64,000 nt of DNA from Bacteroidetes bacterium UBA1941 (GCA_002336805.1 DDEZ01000002.1:62001-126000); one strand, 5' to 3'; shown: positions 45,124 to 53,652, counted from the stretch's first letter. The notes: a model not told the origin generated them from the letters alone. Numbers and translations are program-made.

Positions 45124-46731
45124 ATGGCCGGCTCCAAACAAACTCCGAGGCAGAAGATGATCAATATGATGTACCTTGTCCTCACCGCTATGCTCGCATT
45201 GAATGTCACCTCTGAGGTCCTCAATGCCTTTAAGACTGTAGATGACGGCATAGGCCGCTCCAATCACTCCCTGCAGGTCAAAACCGCAGGCCTCTTCAAC
45301 GCCTTCAACACACAGATGGGCGTAGACGCCAAGAAGACTGAGCCATACAAGCTGAAAGCCGAGGAAGTGCGCAAGGTCTCTATGGGTCTCTATGACCGCC
45401 TGGAGGCATACAAGCAGCAGGTGATCAAAGAGGCCGGCGGCTTCAATAAAGAGACCGGCCAGCTGGTCAGCAATGACAATATAGACATCGCTACACGCAT
45501 CTTCGTAGAGGAAAAGCATGGCAAGGAGCTGAAAGAAGACATCCTCCGCACCCGCCAGCAGCTGCTCGCTATAGCCCCGGAGAGCGAGCGCAAAGAGCTG
45601 GACGCAGCTATGCCGCTGCTAATAGAGGAACCTAAAGACGCGCAGTCATGGGAGTTTCACAAGTTCAACCACGTGCCGACTGTGGCTGCTGTCACCCTGC
45701 TCTCCAAATATCAAAATGACATCCTTGCCTCCGAGAATCAGCTCGTAGAGCATTTCTACAAGGCGATAGACGCCGGCTCTATCAAGGTAGACAAGATGAC
45801 CGCCCTCGTCAGCGCGCCATCCAGCTATATCATGCAGGGCCTCCCGTATAAGGCCAACATCATGCTCACGGCTTATAGTTCCACGGAGAACCCTGACGTT
45901 TTCCTCGGCACCTTCACCGGTCAGGTGAAAAAGAATGCTGCCGGCATGTACGAAGAGATAAATTCTAACTCTGAAAATCCCCCACTGGCCAATGCCCGCA
46001 AAGTAGACGTGACCGATGGCCTCGGCAAGATACAGATGCAGGGCGGCAGCGTAGGTGAAAGCCGCTATACCGGCGTGATCCGCGTGAAGGATCCGAGTGG
46101 AAATGGCTATAAATTCTATCCCTTCGAGGGAGAATATCAGGTAGCGGCCAAATCTGCTGTCGTATCTCCTACGGGTATGAATGTACTCTATGCCGGCTTG
46201 GATAACCCGGTATCCCTATCTGTACCGGGTGTACCACAGCGCGACATCACCGCGACTTTTGACGGCCCCGGCTTGCTGTCAAAGAATGCCAATGGCAGCT
46301 ATACCGTCAAGCCTACCACTCGCGGCAAATACAAGATACACGTCGCTGCCAAGGTAGACGGCACCGTCCAGCAGATGGGCGACATGGAGTTTCGCGTCAA
46401 GACCGTGCCCAATCCCGTAGCCTCTCTGGATGGCCTGTATGATGGTGGCAAGATATCTCCCGCTAAGATCAAGAGCACCACAGGCCTCGTACCTAAGCTG
46501 GACTTTGATTTTGTTACCAAATTTACTGTCGTATCCTATACCATCACCTACTCGATAAATGGCGACAATCAAAGATTTGAATGCACTGGCGCAGCGCTCG
46601 ATCCAAGATTCAAAACCATGATCAATAGCCGCGCAAAACCGGGTCAATCAGTATTCTTTGACGACATCATTGTGAGAGGACCTGAGGGCACTAACCGCAA
46701 GATCCCATCCATCGCCTTCGCGCTGAACTGA
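45124..46731 (+). CDS. gldM: Type IX secretion / gliding motility protein GldM (PorM)
   Basis: A 535-residue inner-membrane protein starting at the ATG at 45124 (MAGSKQTPRQKMINMMYLVL). The single membrane helix lies at about residues 12-33 (MINMMYLVLTAMLALNVTSE), followed by VLNAFKTVDDGIGRSNHSLQ. A long periplasmic part corresponds to domains D1-D4 of GldM/PorM. With GldL it forms the proton-driven motor of the type IX secretion system. In most Bacteroidota gldM lies in a gldK-L-M-N cluster; here neither neighbour belongs to it, so the gene is separated or an extra copy. An esterase with a type IX sorting domain at 25 kb shows the system has at least one substrate here. Confidence 0.9.
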   Translation: MAGSKQTPRQKMINMMYLVLTAMLALNVTSEVLNAFKTVDDGIGRSNHSLQVKTAGLFNAFNTQMGVDAKKTEPYKLKAEEVRKVSMGLYDRLEAYKQQVIKEAGGFNKETGQLVSNDNIDIATRIFVEEKHGKELKEDILRTRQQLLAIAPESERKELDAAMPLLIEEPKDAQSWEFHKFNHVPTVAAVTLLSKYQNDILASENQLVEHFYKAIDAGSIKVDKMTALVSAPSSYIMQGLPYKANIMLTAYSSTENPDVFLGTFTGQVKKNAAGMYEEINSNSENPPLANARKVDVTDGLGKIQMQGGSVGESRYTGVIRVKDPSGNGYKFYPFEGEYQVAAKSAVVSPTGMNVLYAGLDNPVSLSVPGVPQRDITATFDGPGLLSKNANGSYTVKPTTRGKYKIHVAAKVDGTVQQMGDMEFRVKTVPNPVASLDGLYDGGKISPAKIKSTTGLVPKLDFDFVTKFTVVSYTITYSINGDNQRFECTGAALDPRFKTMINSRAKPGQSVFFDDIIVRGPEGTNRKIPSIAFALN

Positions 46732-46747
46732 TGTTCCACGTAGAATA
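46732..46747. promoter_or_regulatory. parS-like site, 14/16
   Basis: TGTTCCACGTAGAATA; mismatches at positions 11 and 15. It begins right after the gldM stop and ends about 20 bases before the next ATG. Confidence 0.55.
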
Positions 46748-46767
46748 TTTGGTAGTTTAGCGCAGCT

Positions 46768-47562
46768 ATGACCGAGACACTCGACCACGCCATCCGCATC
46801 GCTAAACTAGCAGGCGCTACTATCCAAAAAATGAGGGAGGAGCATGCCTTCACCGAGCAGCTGAAGTATGGACTCGAACTGCTCACCAGCGCAGACATAG
46901 CCAGCAATAATCTCATCATCTCTGAGATCCGGAAGGCCTACCCTACGCATCACATCATCTCTGAGGAGTCGCCCAATGACAGTTTCTCTATAGACGAACC
47001 GACCTGGATCATAGACCCCATAGACGGCACCGTCAGCTACGCCAATGGTCACTACCACGCCTGCGTCTCTATAGCCTACGCAGAGCACGGACAGGTAGTC
47101 ATTGGCGTAGTCTATTGTCCCTTTGTAGACGAGCTCTTTCACGCTATCAAGGGCGCTGGCAGCTTCCTAAATGGCAAACCCATCCATATAAAGGAGGTGA
47201 CCAATCTCAGCGAGTGCCTCGTAGCGACAGGCTTCCCCTACGTCCGCGATAATGTGCCCGAGCTGACCACTTACATTGCCCGCATCCTCCCATACATCCG
47301 CGACCTGCGCCGCCTCGGCTCCGCAGCGTTAGATTATTGCTGGGTAGCTTGTGGCCGCTTGCAGGGTTACTATGAGGGCTCGCTATCATCTTGGGATATG
47401 GCAGCGGGTAGATTGATAGCCATAGAGGCTGGTGCTACTGTCGGTCATTATGATTATGAAAGACAGCAGGACGATTTACCTGAAGATATCCTCGGCATAA
47501 AAGTCCTGACCACAAGCCCCGGCGTATTCGATACCCTCCGCGCCACACTAGAAGGCAAATAG
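46768..47562 (+). CDS. Inositol monophosphatase family protein
   Basis: A 264-residue Mg2+- and lithium-sensitive-type phosphatase. The motifs are EESPND with the metal-binding Glu, WIIDPIDGTVSYANGHYHAC (D-P-I-D-G-T) and SSWDMAAGRLIAIEAGATVG (W-D-x-A-A-G) near the C-terminus. The Ser in TVSYANG replaces the more common Asn of the T-x-N-Y pattern. Family members act on inositol phosphate, 3'-phosphoadenosine 5'-phosphate (CysQ) or other small phosphates; which one is unclear here. It lies close to gldM on the same strand. Confidence 0.9.
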   Translation: MTETLDHAIRIAKLAGATIQKMREEHAFTEQLKYGLELLTSADIASNNLIISEIRKAYPTHHIISEESPNDSFSIDEPTWIIDPIDGTVSYANGHYHACVSIAYAEHGQVVIGVVYCPFVDELFHAIKGAGSFLNGKPIHIKEVTNLSECLVATGFPYVRDNVPELTTYIARILPYIRDLRRLGSAALDYCWVACGRLQGYYEGSLSSWDMAAGRLIAIEAGATVGHYDYERQQDDLPEDILGIKVLTTSPGVFDTLRATLEGK

Positions 47563-47643
47563 CCTATTAAAAACCCTCTATGCTACCTCCGTGCACTCTG
47601 TATAGTAAACCTCAAGAGGCACAACATTTGCTACCTTTACATC

Positions 47644-48327
47644 ATGGCACACCTTCTCTTACTACACGGCGCCCTGGGCAGTCAGGAGCAGTTTGACGAC
47701 CTCAAGGACGCACTCAGCGCTGACTTCACCATAGATACGCTTAGCTTCTCCGGTCATGGCCGCACAGCCTCTCAGCAGCACGCCTTTACCGTACAGAACC
47801 TATCCCACGAGGTACTCTACTGGCTCAATGACCGGCAGCGTCGCAAGATCGACATCTTCGGCTATAGCATGGGGGGCTATGTAGCATTGTGGCTCGCACG
47901 CTTCTATCCTGATAGGGTGGGCAAGATCATGACCCTCGGCACCAAGCTCGACTGGAATGAAGCCACTGCAGAGAAAGAAACAAAGCTCCTCAACGCAGAG
48001 AAAATAACAGCCAAAGTCCCCGCCTTCGCTGCAGAACTGCAGGACCGCCACGGCGAGCACGAGTGGCATTCCGTATTGCAAAAGACCTCCAACCTCATGC
48101 ACGACCTCGCTAAACAGCACCTCACAGACGAAGACTTCGCCCAGATCACTGCACAGGTACTACTCACACTGGGCGATCAGGACAACATGGTCACCAAAGA
48201 AGAAACGTTCCACGTAGAATCTATGATACCAGGCGCCAAAACCCTGGAGCTAAAAGATACACCACATCCGATAGACAAAGTATCTACTGATCTGCTAGCA
48301 TCCGAGATAAGGAAGTATTTCAAGTAG
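47644..48327 (+). CDS. Alpha/beta-fold hydrolase
   Basis: A 227-residue serine hydrolase. LLLLHGALGSQEQFDDL holds the oxyanion loop, SGHGRT the Asp-like strand end, and IFGYSMGGYVALWLARFYPD the nucleophile Ser. The catalytic Asp is in LLTLGDQDNMV and the histidine in LKDTPHPIDKV. This resembles the MenH/BioH-like group, but no biosynthetic neighbour supports a pathway. A 12/16 parS-like word is in the coding region and a 14/16 one follows the stop. Confidence 0.88.
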   Translation: MAHLLLLHGALGSQEQFDDLKDALSADFTIDTLSFSGHGRTASQQHAFTVQNLSHEVLYWLNDRQRRKIDIFGYSMGGYVALWLARFYPDRVGKIMTLGTKLDWNEATAEKETKLLNAEKITAKVPAFAAELQDRHGEHEWHSVLQKTSNLMHDLAKQHLTDEDFAQITAQVLLTLGDQDNMVTKEETFHVESMIPGAKTLELKDTPHPIDKVSTDLLASEIRKYFK

Positions 48328-48330
48328 CAT

Positions 48331-48346
48331 TGTTCCACACGGAACA
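48331..48346. promoter_or_regulatory. parS-like site, 14/16
   Basis: TGTTCCACACGGAACA; only the two central-right bases differ from the perfect site, and both outer halves are intact. It lies three bases after the hydrolase stop. Confidence 0.5.
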
Positions 48347-48370
48347 TAGGCGCATTGAGCTTTTGTATTA

Positions 48371-48400
48371 AAGTCCCCTTTAGGGGATTTAGGGGTCGAC
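48371..48400. repeat. CCCCTTTAGGGG dispersed palindrome
   Basis: AAGTCCCCTTTAGGGGATTT followed by AGGGGTCGAC. A close relative occurs at 62087-62119 and a more distant one at 59261-59310, always between genes. Confidence 0.6.
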
Positions 48401-48427
48401 ACACTAAAGACAATACAACCACAAACA

Positions 48428-48457
48428 AAAAGAGCGAGGCACAAACCCCGCTCTTTT
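48428..48457. terminator. Bidirectional terminator between convergent genes
   Basis: AAAAGAGCG (48428-48436) pairs with CGCTCTTTT (48449-48457), with inner partial pairing. There are T-runs on both strands. It serves the hydrolase and the helicase. Confidence 0.85.
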
Positions 48458-48504
48458 CTATTTGTATTACCAGCCAGCAGTCATCTGCCAACTAACACCA
48501 GTAT

Positions 48505-50565
48505 TTACCAGTTCAGATCATCATCCTTAAACTCGATCTTGAAGTTATCCTTTTTCGCTTCCTTTTTAGGAGCTGGAGCAGCAGCAGGCCTGCTGTTGTT
48601 ACCTTCAGAGTTATCCAGGTAGTCAGTCATCTTGTTAGCGCGCTTCTTAGGGATGAAATCGCTCACACCCTTTTCAGATTGCTTCGCTACATATGGCTGC
48701 TTCTCCCTCTTTTCGGCGCTCGCAAACTCCCTGCGTACCGGACGCTCAGGACGACCCTCAGCACCTGCAAACTCCCTGCGTGCAGGACGCTCCGGCCTTG
48801 GCTGATCGTTATTAAACTCGCGGCGCTGCGGACGCTCAGAGCGGTCATCATCGCGCCTCTTAAAGCCACCCTCCTTCTGGAAGTTGCCTGTGCGCGGCTT
48901 GCCACCAAAGTCGCCACGCTCCTTGCGCTCAAAGTTGCGGCCGCCACCGCCGAAGCTGCTACCACCGCCACCACCAAATCCGCCTGTCGGCTTCTCCTTG
49001 GCGCGTGTCACCAGCGGCTTGCCACGACCTGCTGCAAAGTGACCGAGTATCTGCTCAGCCACAGCCGGAGGCGTAGTGATGAAGGTGAACATATCAAACA
49101 CGCGGATATCCTCTATGCTGCGTGGATCGATACCAGCCTTGTCAGCCAGAAACTGTGCGATCTGATCAGCATTCATATTATCCTTATGGCCACGGGCTAC
49201 AAAGAGCCTTGCCTTGCCATCATGTGTGAAGCCGGTACTGCCATTCGTCTGGCCTATCTCCCTATAGCTACCCTCTGCGAGGGTATCCTTCAGCGCATAC
49301 TTCATGATGGCTGCGATCACTTGCTCCGGGCTTTCGCTGTCTTCCAGCAGTTCCTTGGCCAGGTCCAGGTATACTTCATGCTCGCCCTTCTCTATCATGC
49401 TCTGCATCTCAGTCTTGAGCTTCATGGTCTTGGTACCTACTACATCTGCTATAGACGGCACTGTCTCCCTGCGTATAGTAGACTTGGTGATACGCTCCAG
49501 CACGGCTATATCACGCTTCTCACGGCTGGTCACGATGGTGATCGCAGTACCATGCTTGCCTGCACGGCCTGTACGGCCTATGCGGTGTACATAGCTCTCA
49601 GGGTCCTGAGGCAGGTTATAGTTGATCACATGCGTCAGGTCATTCACATCTATACCACGGGCAGCCACGTCTGTAGCTACCAAGATATTCAGCTTGCGCA
49701 TCTTAAATTTCTTCAGGATCAGCTCGCGCTGAGACTGGGTGATATCACCATGTATCGCCTCCGCATCATAGCCCATCTCGAGCAGCTTGCTGGCTATCTC
49801 GTCAGTCTCCATCTTGGTACGGCAGAATACGATACCATAAAACTCAGGCTCCGTATCTATCACGCGGCACAGCGTCACAAAGCGGTCGCTATTCTGCACC
49901 TCAAAGTATGACTGGTCGATATTAGCCTTAGATTCTTCTTTCTTAGCCACCTCTACGAGGTCATATTCTTTCATGAAGGTCTTTGCCAGCTTCAATATCT
50001 GCGCAGGCATAGTAGCCGAGAAAAGCAGCATACGGCGCTCCTCAGGCACAGACTTCAGTATCTCTCTTACTTCTTCTTCAAAGCCCATGTTCAGCATCTC
50101 ATCCGCCTCATCCAGTACTACGTGTGTCACGCTATTCAGCTTGAGCGTACCCTTCTCTATGTGGTCGCGCACACGGCCCGGTGTACCTACTACTATCTGC
50201 ACACCCTTGCGCAGTGCAGCGATCTGTGTAGTATATGACTGGCCACCGTAGATAGCCTGTACATAGAGCTTCTTATTGCCTTTAAATGACATGATCTCCT
50301 CTGCTACCTGCACAGCGAGCTCGCGTGTAGGGCATAGTACGATAGCCTGTACAGCCTTTGACGAGTCGTCCAGCTGCTCTATCAGCGGCAGGCCAAATGC
50401 GCCTGTCTTGCCGGTGCCTGTAGCAGCCTGGCCTACGATATCGCGCTCACCTTTGAGCAGCAGCGGTATCGTCTTTTCTTGAATTTCTGACGGGGTGTCC
50501 CATCCTTTTTTTGCCAATGCGTCGAGCACATTGTCGCTTAGTCCTAAGACCTGGAATTTTTCCAT
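48505..50565 (-). CDS. deaD: DEAD-box RNA helicase with DbpA-like RNA-binding domain (DeaD/CsdA type)
   Basis: A 686-residue ATP-dependent RNA helicase, starting at the ATG at 50565. The motifs in order are the Q motif (GWDTPSEIQEKTIPLLL), AATGTGKT, PTRELAVQ, VLDEADEMLNMG, SAT, and HRIGRTGRAGKHG. Residues of about 460-540 form a DbpA-type RNA-binding domain (ARLFVARGHKDNMNADQIAQ). The tail is Gly/Arg-rich with RPxRPxRREF repeats (four in about 60 residues) and ends in FKIEFKDDDLNW. It probably acts in ribosome assembly, RNA decay and cold adaptation. A -7 box 190 bases upstream suggests a long leader, as in cold-shock helicases. Confidence 0.93.
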   Translation of the reverse strand: MEKFQVLGLSDNVLDALAKKGWDTPSEIQEKTIPLLLKGERDIVGQAATGTGKTGAFGLPLIEQLDDSSKAVQAIVLCPTRELAVQVAEEIMSFKGNKKLYVQAIYGGQSYTTQIAALRKGVQIVVGTPGRVRDHIEKGTLKLNSVTHVVLDEADEMLNMGFEEEVREILKSVPEERRMLLFSATMPAQILKLAKTFMKEYDLVEVAKKEESKANIDQSYFEVQNSDRFVTLCRVIDTEPEFYGIVFCRTKMETDEIASKLLEMGYDAEAIHGDITQSQRELILKKFKMRKLNILVATDVAARGIDVNDLTHVINYNLPQDPESYVHRIGRTGRAGKHGTAITIVTSREKRDIAVLERITKSTIRRETVPSIADVVGTKTMKLKTEMQSMIEKGEHEVYLDLAKELLEDSESPEQVIAAIMKYALKDTLAEGSYREIGQTNGSTGFTHDGKARLFVARGHKDNMNADQIAQFLADKAGIDPRSIEDIRVFDMFTFITTPPAVAEQILGHFAAGRGKPLVTRAKEKPTGGFGGGGGSSFGGGGRNFERKERGDFGGKPRTGNFQKEGGFKRRDDDRSERPQRREFNNDQPRPERPARREFAGAEGRPERPVRREFASAEKREKQPYVAKQSEKGVSDFIPKKRANKMTDYLDNSEGNNSRPAAAPAPKKEAKKDNFKIEFKDDDLNW

Positions 50566-51027
50566 TGTTAGATTTTTGTCATGAGCACAGCACAAACCGA
50601 TAGCTGACCCGGTATAGGGCAGTTTTGGCTAAAGGGTACGATGTCGTGACTGTTATAAAATAAAGTCGGCAAGACTGCCTGACTTCCTCATGATATGATA
50701 CGATCTGTGTCGTAAAACGCGGCAGGAAATTGGGCAGTAGTATTGCTATTGCGCCGCAAAAGTAGGCAATCCATTTCGTAAATCCTAGGGTTATCTACAT
50801 TTTATTCACAATACACACCTTTAGCGTTCCACGCAGAACTCGTAATCTTTTCAAATTCAGGGTTTGTCCCCACTCAAATCGCCTTTCAAAATCATCCCAT
50901 ATTCTCTTATACACTAGGCGACCTTGAGCTTTTCTTTCAATACGTGCTGAGCACTAAAATTCCGTTCCACACAGAACATGCGGCTTTTATCACCTACTCT
51001 TTTCGTACTTTTCCACCCTCAAATAGC
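50566..51027. other. Divergent spacer with helicase leader and two weak parS-like words
   Basis: A 462-base region. A minus-strand TACTTTTG (50764-50757) fits the -7 consensus and would give a helicase leader of about 190 bases. Two 12/16 parS-like words lie at 50825-50840 and 50963-50978 (CGTTCCACACAGAACA). The second is followed by TGCGGCTTTTATC. I see no credible gene. Confidence 0.5.
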
Positions 51028-51282
51028 ATGAAGACAATAACCATATACCTCGAGGGCGAGCAGGATGCCACACAGATCATGAAAGCACTGGATACGATGC
51101 CTTTCAAAGAGACTGTAGAAGTCTATCAGATGGACGAAGATATCTCCCGCCGCAAGCTGGAAGCCTTTGAGGAGCGCCTCGATGCATATCACAAGAAGCC
51201 ATATACCAAAGATGGCTACATCAGCTTCAAAAATGACGTGAAAGAACGATACAATGTAGATGTACTGATCAAACTGAAATGA
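51028..51282 (+). CDS. Small protein of unknown function, coupled to purN
   Basis: An 84-residue protein starting at the ATG at 51028, after a poor upstream extension. It begins MKTITIYLEGEQDATQIMKA and has a central acidic, helical part (MDEDISRRKLEAFEERLDAY) and a basic C-terminus. The layout of a short strand followed by long helices resembles some antitoxin-like or regulatory small proteins, but no toxin is adjacent and I do not assign one. Its stop overlaps the purN ATG as ATGA, so the two are translationally coupled. Confidence 0.65.
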   Translation: MKTITIYLEGEQDATQIMKALDTMPFKETVEVYQMDEDISRRKLEAFEERLDAYHKKPYTKDGYISFKNDVKERYNVDVLIKLK

Positions 51283-51857
51283 AGCAAGACCATCATAAGC
51301 ACATCGCCATCTTCGCCTCTGGCAAGGGATCAAATGCACAGGCCATCATAGATCATTTCAAAGGCCATCCTTCTATCAAGGTAGCACTGATAGTCACTAA
51401 CAAGAAAGACGCTGGCGTCATACAGATAGCAAAGGAAAACCGTATTCCCTTTGACATAGTCTCTCCCGCAGAGCTCAATAACGAAGAAGAGCTCCTCGAT
51501 ATGCTGGAGATCTATGATATAGACCTCATCGTACTAGCCGGCTTCCTCCTGTTGATACCCGCATTTCTGGTGAAAGCCTATTCCAATAAGATCATCAACA
51601 TCCATCCCGCTCTGCTGCCAAAACACGGTGGCAAAGGCATGTATGGTAAACACGTCCACACTGCCGTATTAAAAGATAAAGACACTGAATCCGGCATCAC
51701 CATACACTATGTAAATGAGCACTACGATGAAGGCCAATACATAGCACAGTTTCGGTGCCACGTAGAACCCGCAGATACCATAGAGACTTTATCTGCACGC
51801 ATACATCAGCTGGAGCATGAGCATTATCCGCAAGAGATAGAGAAGTTACTATCTTAA
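51279..51857 (+). CDS. purN: Phosphoribosylglycinamide formyltransferase
   Basis: A 192-residue enzyme of purine synthesis that transfers a formyl group from 10-formyl-tetrahydrofolate to GAR. IFASGKGSNAQAIIDHF is the phosphate-binding loop. The active site is KIINIHPALLPKHGGKGMYG (Asn and His) together with the catalytic Asp in VNEHYDEGQYIAQ. Length is normal. It is translated together with the 84-residue protein upstream. A weak parS-like word (51754-51769, 12/16) is in the coding region. Confidence 0.95.
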   Translation: MKQDHHKHIAIFASGKGSNAQAIIDHFKGHPSIKVALIVTNKKDAGVIQIAKENRIPFDIVSPAELNNEEELLDMLEIYDIDLIVLAGFLLLIPAFLVKAYSNKIINIHPALLPKHGGKGMYGKHVHTAVLKDKDTESGITIHYVNEHYDEGQYIAQFRCHVEPADTIETLSARIHQLEHEHYPQEIEKLLS

Positions 51858-51894
51858 AAACACCGATTTTTTGTTCCACATAGAATCTGCAGCT

Positions 51895-52416
51895 TTATTC
51901 AGGCCGCTGCAGTGTATAATACATGATATTATCTTCTTTGTTTCTCAGCGTGAAGCCCAATCTGTCTATGAGCTTTATAGATCGCTCATTTCCCTCCACT
52001 ATCACTGCCTCTATCTCTTTAGCCCCCACCCGTTGCCAGGCGAAATCTATCACCTTTGGCACCGCCTCCAGCATATAGCCTCTGCCTTGTGCCTCATAGA
52101 TCAGTTCATAGCCCAGTTCTACCTTGCCTCGCTCATGGTCTATATTCCATAGACAGATCGTACCTAGAAACTTATTTGTCTGCCTGTCCGCCACTGCCCA
52201 GAATAGGCTCTCTCCCTTTTCTATAGCAGCATTGATACGCTTGATAAAAGCCTCGGCCTCTTCTATAGAGGTTGTAGGTTTACGGTCTATATATTGATTC
52301 ACGCGCGCATCTGAGCGGAGAGCCAGTATGTCTGCTGCATCAGATAGCTCCAGCTGCCACAGTGATAGCCGTTCCGTTTCCAGGTAGGGGAATGGGGTAA
52401 ATATCGTCGTGAGCAT
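51895..52416 (-). CDS. GNAT acetyltransferase, RimJ/RimL-like
   Basis: A 173-residue acetyltransferase of the Acetyltransf_3 type. I prefer the ATG at 52416; an in-frame ATG 12 codons upstream is also possible. It starts with the typical PYLETERLSLWQLELSDAAD, and the acetyl-CoA loop is YEAQGRGYMLEAVPKVIDFA. VIVEGNERSIKLIDRLGFTL is the usual C-terminal strand-helix. Relatives acetylate ribosomal protein N-termini or other amines; the target is unknown. It lies downstream of psd on the same strand. Confidence 0.87.
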   Translation of the reverse strand: MLTTIFTPFPYLETERLSLWQLELSDAADILALRSDARVNQYIDRKPTTSIEEAEAFIKRINAAIEKGESLFWAVADRQTNKFLGTICLWNIDHERGKVELGYELIYEAQGRGYMLEAVPKVIDFAWQRVGAKEIEAVIVEGNERSIKLIDRLGFTLRNKEDNIMYYTLQRPE

Positions 52417-52462
52417 GATTGAAAATAGCCAAAAATCCGTGCTACGTGGCACATGAAGTTTA

Positions 52463-53110
52463 TCACCTGGCAGTCACCTCTCCCAGCACAGACTCTCCGT
52501 CTGTCACTGTCTCACCTATACGTGTGTTGATGTGTGTATTATGCGGGAATATCACAGTGACCTGTGAGCCGAGTTTGATCAGTCCTATCACATCGCCTTG
52601 CTTGACATCCTGGCCCGGCACCACATAGTCTTCTATCCTCCGTGCTACAAATCCCGCTATCTGTATGATCTTATAGCGATTGCTGTCAGGTGTCTGTATC
52701 AGTATCTCGTTATGCTCATTTTCAAATCTTATCCCGTATGGATTATCAGATTTCAGAGCATTATTAAAATTCCCCTTGCTATGCTGATGCGCCACGATCT
52801 TCGCATCCAGCGGAGCACGCTGGTAGTGCACATGCGTCGGGTCCATCTGTATGGATACCATGTAGCCTGCAGTATCTACATCATTTGCCCAGGTAGTGAT
52901 CAGGCCATATTTGCCCTTGGTCACAGCCAGGTATTCTTTGTCCCACTTAGTGATAGACACCACCACGCCATTGGCTGGGCTGATGAAAAGGTGGCTGTCA
53001 TGTGGCACATTCCTCGCTGGCTGGCGTAGAAACCAGAACTTGTAAAACAAGCCGCAAAACAACACGATCGCTACGACGAGCACGAGCAGGTATTTCAGAA
53101 ATTTCTTCAT
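52463..53110 (-). CDS. psd: Phosphatidylserine decarboxylase (short, archaeal-type family)
   Basis: A 215-residue pro-enzyme that makes phosphatidylethanolamine at the inner membrane. An N-terminal membrane helix (YLLVLVVAIVLFCGLFYKFW) is followed by the beta-rich core with FISPANGVVVSI, MDPTHVHYQRAPLD and IAGFVARRIEDYVVPGQDVK. The self-cleavage site that forms the pyruvoyl group should be the Gly-Ser in IKLGSQVTVIFP. The short family has GS rather than the LGST of the long form. It is the last gene on the left of the candidate origin, transcribed away from it. Confidence 0.9.
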   Translation of the reverse strand: MKKFLKYLLVLVVAIVLFCGLFYKFWFLRQPARNVPHDSHLFISPANGVVVSITKWDKEYLAVTKGKYGLITTWANDVDTAGYMVSIQMDPTHVHYQRAPLDAKIVAHQHSKGNFNNALKSDNPYGIRFENEHNEILIQTPDSNRYKIIQIAGFVARRIEDYVVPGQDVKQGDVIGLIKLGSQVTVIFPHNTHINTRIGETVTDGESVLGEVTAR

Positions 53111-53652
53111 GGCGATGTGTTTAGATCGGGAGGACGAAGATAGCCTGCATCCCTTCGAAAAAAATTTTTTCGTCGCTTTTTAGTTTCAACAACTCACACC
53201 TGTATTAATTAGTATTTAAATACTTTTATAAAATACCAGTGTTATTAGCTCCGTGTATAACAACAAAAGTTTTCTCCCGCACCCCTTGATTCTTTCGTTA
53301 TCACTATTAAGATAACGTTAACTAACATCCTTGTGGAGATAAATAGTGTTGATATACAGTATTTTATGTCGTAATCCACACACCGTTTATAGCCCTGTTG
53401 ACAAAGCTGGACGCATAACTAGCTATCCACATTCTGTGCATGAGCATGTGGGTAGTGTCCAAAAAGTGAACAGTCCGATTTCTGAAAAATGGGGAAGAAA
53501 AATCTCAGTGTTATCCAAAATTAATTGTCGGAAATCTACCCACAGTTATACACCACTATCCACACGGTATCTGTTAGTTCAGCTTTACCAGCCGCAAACC
53601 CAATAGCAGTGCGGCTTCTATCACACGATTGATGCTATCTATTAATATCATC
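53111..53652. other. oriC: Candidate chromosomal replication origin (oriC)
   Basis: A gene-free stretch between psd and gcvH. DnaA-box-like 9-mers (compared with TTATCCACA) on the plus strand are TAATCCACA 53372, CTATCCACA 53423, TTATCCAAA 53511, CTACCCACA 53536, TTATACACC 53546 and CTATCCACA 53556. On the minus strand they are at 53332-53340 and 53447-53455. Each matches 7-8 of 9. To the left is an AT-rich block (about 53158-53280) with the 14-base palindrome AGTATTTAAATACT (53211-53224) and the inverted pair CGTTATC/GATAACG (53296-53317). Genes flank it divergently. Several parS sites lie within about 32 kb. dnaA is not adjacent. Confidence 0.7.

Noticed and set aside
48679..49911. Open frame of about 410 codons antisense to the helicase
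   Set aside because: It covers the conserved helicase motifs on the other strand and has no signal of its own.
51028..51282. Small protein before purN as an antitoxin
   Set aside because: No toxin gene is adjacent and no antitoxin motif is clear.
48206..51887. 12/16 parS-like words at 48206, 50825, 50963, 51754 and 51872
   Set aside because: About two such matches are expected by chance in a window of this size, so individually they are not called as sites, though their GTAGAA pattern is noted.
53346..53606. 86-codon open frame across the candidate origin
   Set aside because: It spans several DnaA-box-like words, lacks a ribosome-binding site and has no recognisable feature.
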